From: a virus
IMG/VR virus record: IMGVR_UViG_3300042868_004371
Span: 1 to 30,510 of that record
Reading direction: 5' to 3' (one strand)
Length of the DNA stretch: 30,510 nt
Both the position numbers and the translations under genes were made by a program. The notes beneath the pieces were generated by a model that was given only the letters and a program-made list of their open reading frames with translations, ran no database searches and was not told where the DNA came from. Shown one piece after another: positions 27,674 to 30,510 of the stretch. Positions within the stretch are counted from its first letter, which is position 1. Every line of letters starts with the position of its first letter.

Positions 27674-28534
27674 ATGCTACATTTTATCAATCAACCGTTC
27701 GCATATAATAACGCTTTCCCCGAAACGGCCCTTGCTTATGATATATCGGCGCTTTCGCTGGATATCCAATTGCAGATATTGGGTAATGATCATAATCGAT
27801 CGCTATTTTCACGGCTTCCCGAAAAATTGCTAGGGATCGACACTAACGCCAAAACAATTAAGGGCGAAAAATACGGGATTAAAACGGCCATATTGTATTT
27901 AATGCCAGCAATGCAAAGCGGCGTGCAATTGTGCGCTATGGCGTCAACGGCTGGCTGTGAAAAGGGCTGCTTGTTTAAGGCCGGGCGCGGCGCAATGAGT
28001 AATGTTATGCTTTCGCGTTTACGAAAGACGCTATATTTTAATCAATATCCAGAATTGTTTATGCATCAATTGCATAATGAATTGATCCGTGAACGGGCAA
28101 AAGCCAAGCGCAAGGGATATAAGCTTATTGTTCGGCTTAATGGCACTAGCGATATCCGTTGGGAAAATATCAAGATTTCGGGTTATGCTAACATTATGCA
28201 AGCGTTGCCGGATCTAACCTATTATGATTATACTAAGCTTAGCAATCGCCGGAATATTCCCGCCAATTATGATCTAACATTTTCATATAGCGGCGTTGAA
28301 GCTTACGCGCCATATGTTGCTAAGGCCGTTGCCAATGGCGATAGGATCGCCGTTGTTTTTCGCAATCGCGCAATCGTTGAGGCAATGTTAGCCAATGGCG
28401 AAACGTTTCTTGGCTTGCCCGTTATTGACGGCGATAATAGCGATATCCGCCATATAGAGCCTAAGGGCGTTATTGTTGCGCTATACGCAAAAGGCCCAGC
28501 GCGTAAGGATCAATCCGGATTTGTAGTAGGATAG
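27674..28534 (+). CDS. GP88-family protein
   Basis: This 286-residue protein has the GP88 pattern: TNAKTIKGEKYGIKTAILYL, MPAMQSGVQLC with Cys87, then STAGCEKGCLF (Cys95, Cys99), GRG, RLRKTLYFNQYPELFMHQLH, VRLNGTSDIRWEN, YYDYTKLSNR, and LTFSYSGVEAY. The conserved Cys set suggests a metal or Fe-S site; spacing here is C-x7-C-x3-C, unlike the canonical radical-SAM C-x3-C-x2-C. The family is common in phages and its reaction is unknown. AAGGATATTTTAAA precedes the ATG. Codon use (CTA, ATA, GGG, GAA) differs from the virion genes. Confidence 0.8.
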   Translation: MLHFINQPFAYNNAFPETALAYDISALSLDIQLQILGNDHNRSLFSRLPEKLLGIDTNAKTIKGEKYGIKTAILYLMPAMQSGVQLCAMASTAGCEKGCLFKAGRGAMSNVMLSRLRKTLYFNQYPELFMHQLHNELIRERAKAKRKGYKLIVRLNGTSDIRWENIKISGYANIMQALPDLTYYDYTKLSNRRNIPANYDLTFSYSGVEAYAPYVAKAVANGDRIAVVFRNRAIVEAMLANGETFLGLPVIDGDNSDIRHIEPKGVIVALYAKGPARKDQSGFVVG

Positions 28535-28545
28535 GGGAAAGCATA

Positions 28546-28737
28546 ATGGCAAAGCAAATAACAAGCGAAAGCTTTCGGGCTTTTGTTAATCTGGATAATG
28601 GCGAAACGCTAACATGGAACGGCCTAACCTATGGCCAAGCCCGTTGGCGATATCATTGGCTAGGGCGCAACATTATACGGCCCTTAAACGGGCCGCGCTG
28701 GAAAAGTTACGGTTATGAAAGGGAAGGGCAAGCATAA
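28546..28737 (+). CDS. 63-residue hypothetical protein
   Basis: GGGGAAAGC precedes the ATG. The product has SFRAFVNLDNGETLTWNGLT, then YGQARWRYHWLGRNIIRPL, a Trp/Tyr/Arg-rich motif that could bind nucleic acid or a ligand, and KSYGYEREGQA at the end. TAATG overlap links it to the HTH gene that follows. The family is not known to me. Confidence 0.6.
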   Translation: MAKQITSESFRAFVNLDNGETLTWNGLTYGQARWRYHWLGRNIIRPLNGPRWKSYGYEREGQA

Positions 28738-28892
28738 TGGCAAGCCAGTTGAAGCAATGGCGCAAAGAGCGCAATCTAACACAAGAAAAGGCCGCAGATA
28801 TATTAGGGATAGGGCCGCGCCATATACAACGTATAGAAGCAGGGACTAGGCGATTGACGCCTACATTAGAGCGATTGATAGGGATTTTATAA
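28737..28892 (+). CDS. 51-residue XRE-family HTH protein
   Basis: The ATG overlaps the previous stop (TAATG), and the TAA overlaps the next ATG. The protein is a minimal HTH: KQWRKERNLTQEKAADILGI, then GPRHIQRIEAGTRRLTPTLE and RLIGIL. The TQEKAADILGI...IQRIEAG pattern is the standard Xre recognition motif. It probably regulates the cassette, perhaps through the palindromes near 27355-27433. No dimerisation domain beyond the core is present. Confidence 0.8.
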   Translation: MASQLKQWRKERNLTQEKAADILGIGPRHIQRIEAGTRRLTPTLERLIGIL

Positions 28893-29077
28893 TGAAACGA
28901 AACTATGGCATAATCGAAACTAACCTAACGCGTGAGCAAGCGGATCAGATAAGCGCATTAGTCGCACAAGTTAGGCAAGGCCAAGCCAAGCTTGACGCGT
29001 ATATCAAACAACAGAATAGGCCGCACTTAGTCGCTAGGCGCTGGCTAAGGATGCAACTAATCCGATTATTCAACTAG
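28892..29077 (+). CDS. 61-residue hypothetical helical protein
   Basis: TAATG couples it to the HTH gene. The sequence (ETNLTREQADQISALVAQVR, QGQAKLDAYIKQQ, ARRWLRMQLIRLF) is predicted to form one long amphipathic helix with a basic C-terminus. It is the last gene of the cassette and directly precedes a strong terminator. Function unknown; a coiled-coil partner of the HTH protein would be one possibility. Confidence 0.6.
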   Translation: MKRNYGIIETNLTREQADQISALVAQVRQGQAKLDAYIKQQNRPHLVARRWLRMQLIRLFN

Positions 29078-29104
29078 TCACAAATACAATTGAAACGAAA
29101 CTAG

Positions 29105-29129
29105 GGCCGCTTTTGCGGCCTTTTCTTTT
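29105..29129 (+). terminator. Rho-independent terminator of the island cassette
   Basis: GGCCGC (29105-29110), loop TTTT, GCGGCC (29115-29120), followed by TTTTCTTTT. Textbook intrinsic terminator 27 bases after the last stop. Confidence 0.93.
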
Positions 29130-29329
29130 GCCTATCGCATAGGCATTGCCAGCCATTGCGCTGGCTTTTGGCGTTTATGCCATAGGGCGATTTTAAGGCC
29201 TTTTGAGGCCATGCCATTGCGCTTGGCTATATGACTAGCAGGACCGTTGCGATTGACGCCCTAGGGGCCGTTTACGGGCGTCTATAGCCCATGTCTGATA
29301 GGCATATGAAAGCGGGTCCTCCCAGCCGG

Positions 29330-29347
29330 ATTGCCCGTGCGGGTGAT
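29330..29347. other. Candidate cosN-like site
   Basis: The pseudo-palindrome ATTGCCCGTGCGGGTGAT has imperfect two-fold symmetry. Its centre is about 184 bases before the small-terminase start, and lambda cosN lies a similar distance before Nu1. The match is positional and symmetric only; no sequence identity with lambda cosN is claimed. Confidence 0.3.
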
Positions 29348-29522
29348 TAGGAGCCCGAAGAATTTGCAGAGAGAGCAATTTCCAAACCTATTCTTGAAAT
29401 ATTGTTGCGCAGATTGGGGCTGGACACGCAAAGCCCTTGATGTCACAATACCAAAACGAAGCCGTAAATGCGGTTTCAAGCGAGTGATAAAATAATATTT
29501 TTATGGGAATTTAGGAACCATT

Positions 29523-29963
29523 GTGACAGCACAGCAGCGCAAACCTACAACTGGCGGCGTAATTATCGGCTCATCTTATGATGAGGCTCGGACGCGCAAG
29601 GTTAATGCCGAAGCGGAGATCGCAGAACTTGAACTGGCGAAGATACGCGGCACGCTCTGCATGACTGACGATGTCGTTAAAGCGTGGGAGAGCGTTTTGC
29701 ACGCTTGCAAGGCGAAGTTCCTGTCGCTGCCCACCAAGGTCGCGCCTGTTGTGGCGAACGAAAGCGATGTGGCGAAGGTAAAGGACTTTTTGGAGAGCGC
29801 GATCCGCGAGGCGCTCATGGAATTGTCGAACTACCAGCCGGAGATTGACCCTGTGCGGACTGGCAGTGGCGCTGTCGAGAATGCCGACGCTCCCGAAGAG
29901 GAAGCGCCAAAACCAAAGCGGAAGGTGGGTCGCCCCAAGAAGGGTCGAACGATAATCGTATGA
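29523..29963 (+). CDS. Terminase small subunit (Nu1-like)
   Basis: This 146-residue protein starts at GTG 29523 with AGGAAC 6 bases upstream. The middle holds ARTRKVNAEAEIAELELAKIRG, a helical segment, then LCMTDDVVKAWESVLHACKAKFLSLPTKVAP, the signature of Nu1-type small subunits, and a basic Lys/Pro tail (PKPKRKVGRPKKG, AT-hook-like). The N-terminal ~15 residues lack the HTH usual for lambda Nu1, so DNA recognition may use the tail. It recognises and cuts the packaging site with the large subunit. The stop overlaps the next start (ATGA). Confidence 0.8.
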   Translation: MTAQQRKPTTGGVIIGSSYDEARTRKVNAEAEIAELELAKIRGTLCMTDDVVKAWESVLHACKAKFLSLPTKVAPVVANESDVAKVKDFLESAIREALMELSNYQPEIDPVRTGSGAVENADAPEEEAPKPKRKVGRPKKGRTIIV

Positions 29964-30510
29964 TCGAACAAGCCACCAGACAGAACGCACTGGAGCAAAT
30001 GGCTAAGGCCATGAAGCAGATGACGCCACCTCCGCGTATGAGCGTGGCACAATGGGCGGATCACGAACGGCGGCTGGACTCGCAGAGCAGTGCGGAGCCG
30101 GGTCGGTGGATTACATCCAGAGCAGAGTATCAGCGCGGCATCATGGACGCTTGTTCTGACCCACTGGTCAAAGAGGTAGTGGTTATGTGCGGTGCGCAGC
30201 TTGGCAAGTCTGAGATGCTGCTCAACACCATTGGCTATCACATGGCTCATGACCCAGCGCCAATCCTGATGATGCAACCGACTGTGGACATGGCCCAGTC
30301 GTTCTCGAAGGACCGCGTAACTGCGGGTCTTCTCCGTTCAACCCCTTGCCTTCGGGACAAGGTCAAAGACAGTAAGGCTAAAGATGCAAACAATACCACA
30401 CTTCATAAAGTCTTTCCCGGTGGCGCTCTTTCTCTTGTCGGTGCTAATTCTCCTAGTTCCCTTGCTTCTCGTCCGATTCGTGTTGTTCTTTGCGATGAAG
30501 TTGATCGATA
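29960..30510 (+). CDS. Terminase large subunit (GpA family), N-terminal part, cut by window end
   Basis: The frame is open from ATG 29960 to the window end (183 complete codons). The N-terminus has MSVAQWADHERRLDSQSSAE, PGRWITSRAEYQRGIMDACS, then CGAQLGKSEM (Walker A-like), MMQPTVDMAQSFSKDRV, and VVLCDEVDR (Walker B with catalytic Glu). This is the packaging ATPase part of the GpA family; the nuclease domain is outside the window. It is coupled to the small subunit by ATGA. The GpA type fits a cos-packaging, lambda-like genome. Confidence 0.93.
   Translation, partial: MIEQATRQNALEQMAKAMKQMTPPPRMSVAQWADHERRLDSQSSAEPGRWITSRAEYQRGIMDACSDPLVKEVVVMCGAQLGKSEMLLNTIGYHMAHDPAPILMMQPTVDMAQSFSKDRVTAGLLRSTPCLRDKVKDSKAKDANNTTLHKVFPGGALSLVGANSPSSLASRPIRVVLCDEVDR

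Larger units (their letters stand above)
29078..29522. other. Hairpin-rich noncoding stretch before the terminase genes
   Basis: There is no credible gene in these 445 bases. After the terminator come GCCTAT-CGC-ATAGGC (29130-29144), GCCAGC/GCTGGC (29148-29165) followed by TTTTGG, GGCC-TTTTGA-GGCC (29197-29210), and GACGCCC/GGGCGTC (29255-29282). A pseudo-palindrome ATTGCCCGTGCGGGTGAT lies at 29330-29347 and is framed by CTCC/GGAG. Downstream (29400-29520) the sequence becomes AT-rich up to the terminase ribosome site. Packaging-start (cos or pac) elements are expected here in lambda-like phages. Confidence 0.7.

Noticed and set aside
29300-29400. tRNA gene
   Set aside because: Short stems with CCCG/CGGG exist but no cloverleaf, TPsiC loop or acceptor stem can be built.

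Overview
The window is a stretch of a tailed-phage genome with a lambda-like siphovirus architecture. It opens in the 3' end of an HK97-fold major capsid gene and closes inside the N-terminal third of a GpA-type terminase large subunit. On a circular or permuted map the missing piece would be the rest of the terminase, portal, protease and the start of the capsid gene. No integrase, CI-like repressor, tRNA or DNA polymerase is visible. The host is not shown directly. A GH19 endolysin, holin-like and spanin-like membrane proteins, and the gene families present suggest a Gram-negative host, plausibly an aquatic alphaproteobacterium (inference).

Region 1 (1-10.6 kb, + strand) is head completion and tail: capsid C-terminus, hairpin, small connector genes, FII-like and U-like joining proteins, two tandem tail-tube genes, a G/GT tail chaperone with a -1 slippery site, tape measure, distal tail and hub-like proteins, a DUF6950 (NlpC/P60-like) protein, a J-like tip protein, an S74 self-chaperoned fibre and a DUF7936-like protein.

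Region 2 (10.6-16.2 kb, + strand) is late or lysis and unusual. It has a small TM/coiled-coil protein, an Asn/Thr/Ser-rich secreted protein, a secreted nidogen-like protein with a Glu-rich helix, a TM/coiled-coil protein, a two-TM holin-like protein with an acidic tail and a Ca-loop, a GH19 endolysin, a one-TM protein, and an HTH-metallophosphoesterase.

Region 3 (16.2-22.9 kb, - strand) runs leftward from a divergent control region. It encodes recombination and DNA-modification functions: Sak4-like ATPase, DUF7173-like protein, DUF669 SSB, Fe-S PD-(D/E)XK nuclease, Mom-like modification enzyme, SF2 helicase, Cys4 mini-protein and VRR-NUC nuclease. It ends in a chain of start/stop-overlapped microgenes with its own candidate promoter.

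Region 4 (23.0-27.0 kb, + strand) is replication: an HTH regulator, a protein that is almost only DnaA domain IV, a Toprim primase-helicase, a GGGGACATG iteron field, DUF3310, a Cys4 mini-protein, and a 255-aa protein with virion-protein-like features out of place.

Region 5 (27.0-29.5 kb, + strand) is a compositionally distinct island. Four copies of a CCCATAAATCGTATGGG hairpin repeat precede a cassette of a membrane protein, a GP88-family protein, an HTH protein and small unknowns, closed by a strong terminator. A hairpin-rich noncoding stretch follows, with a possible cos site just upstream of a Nu1-like small terminase and the large terminase.
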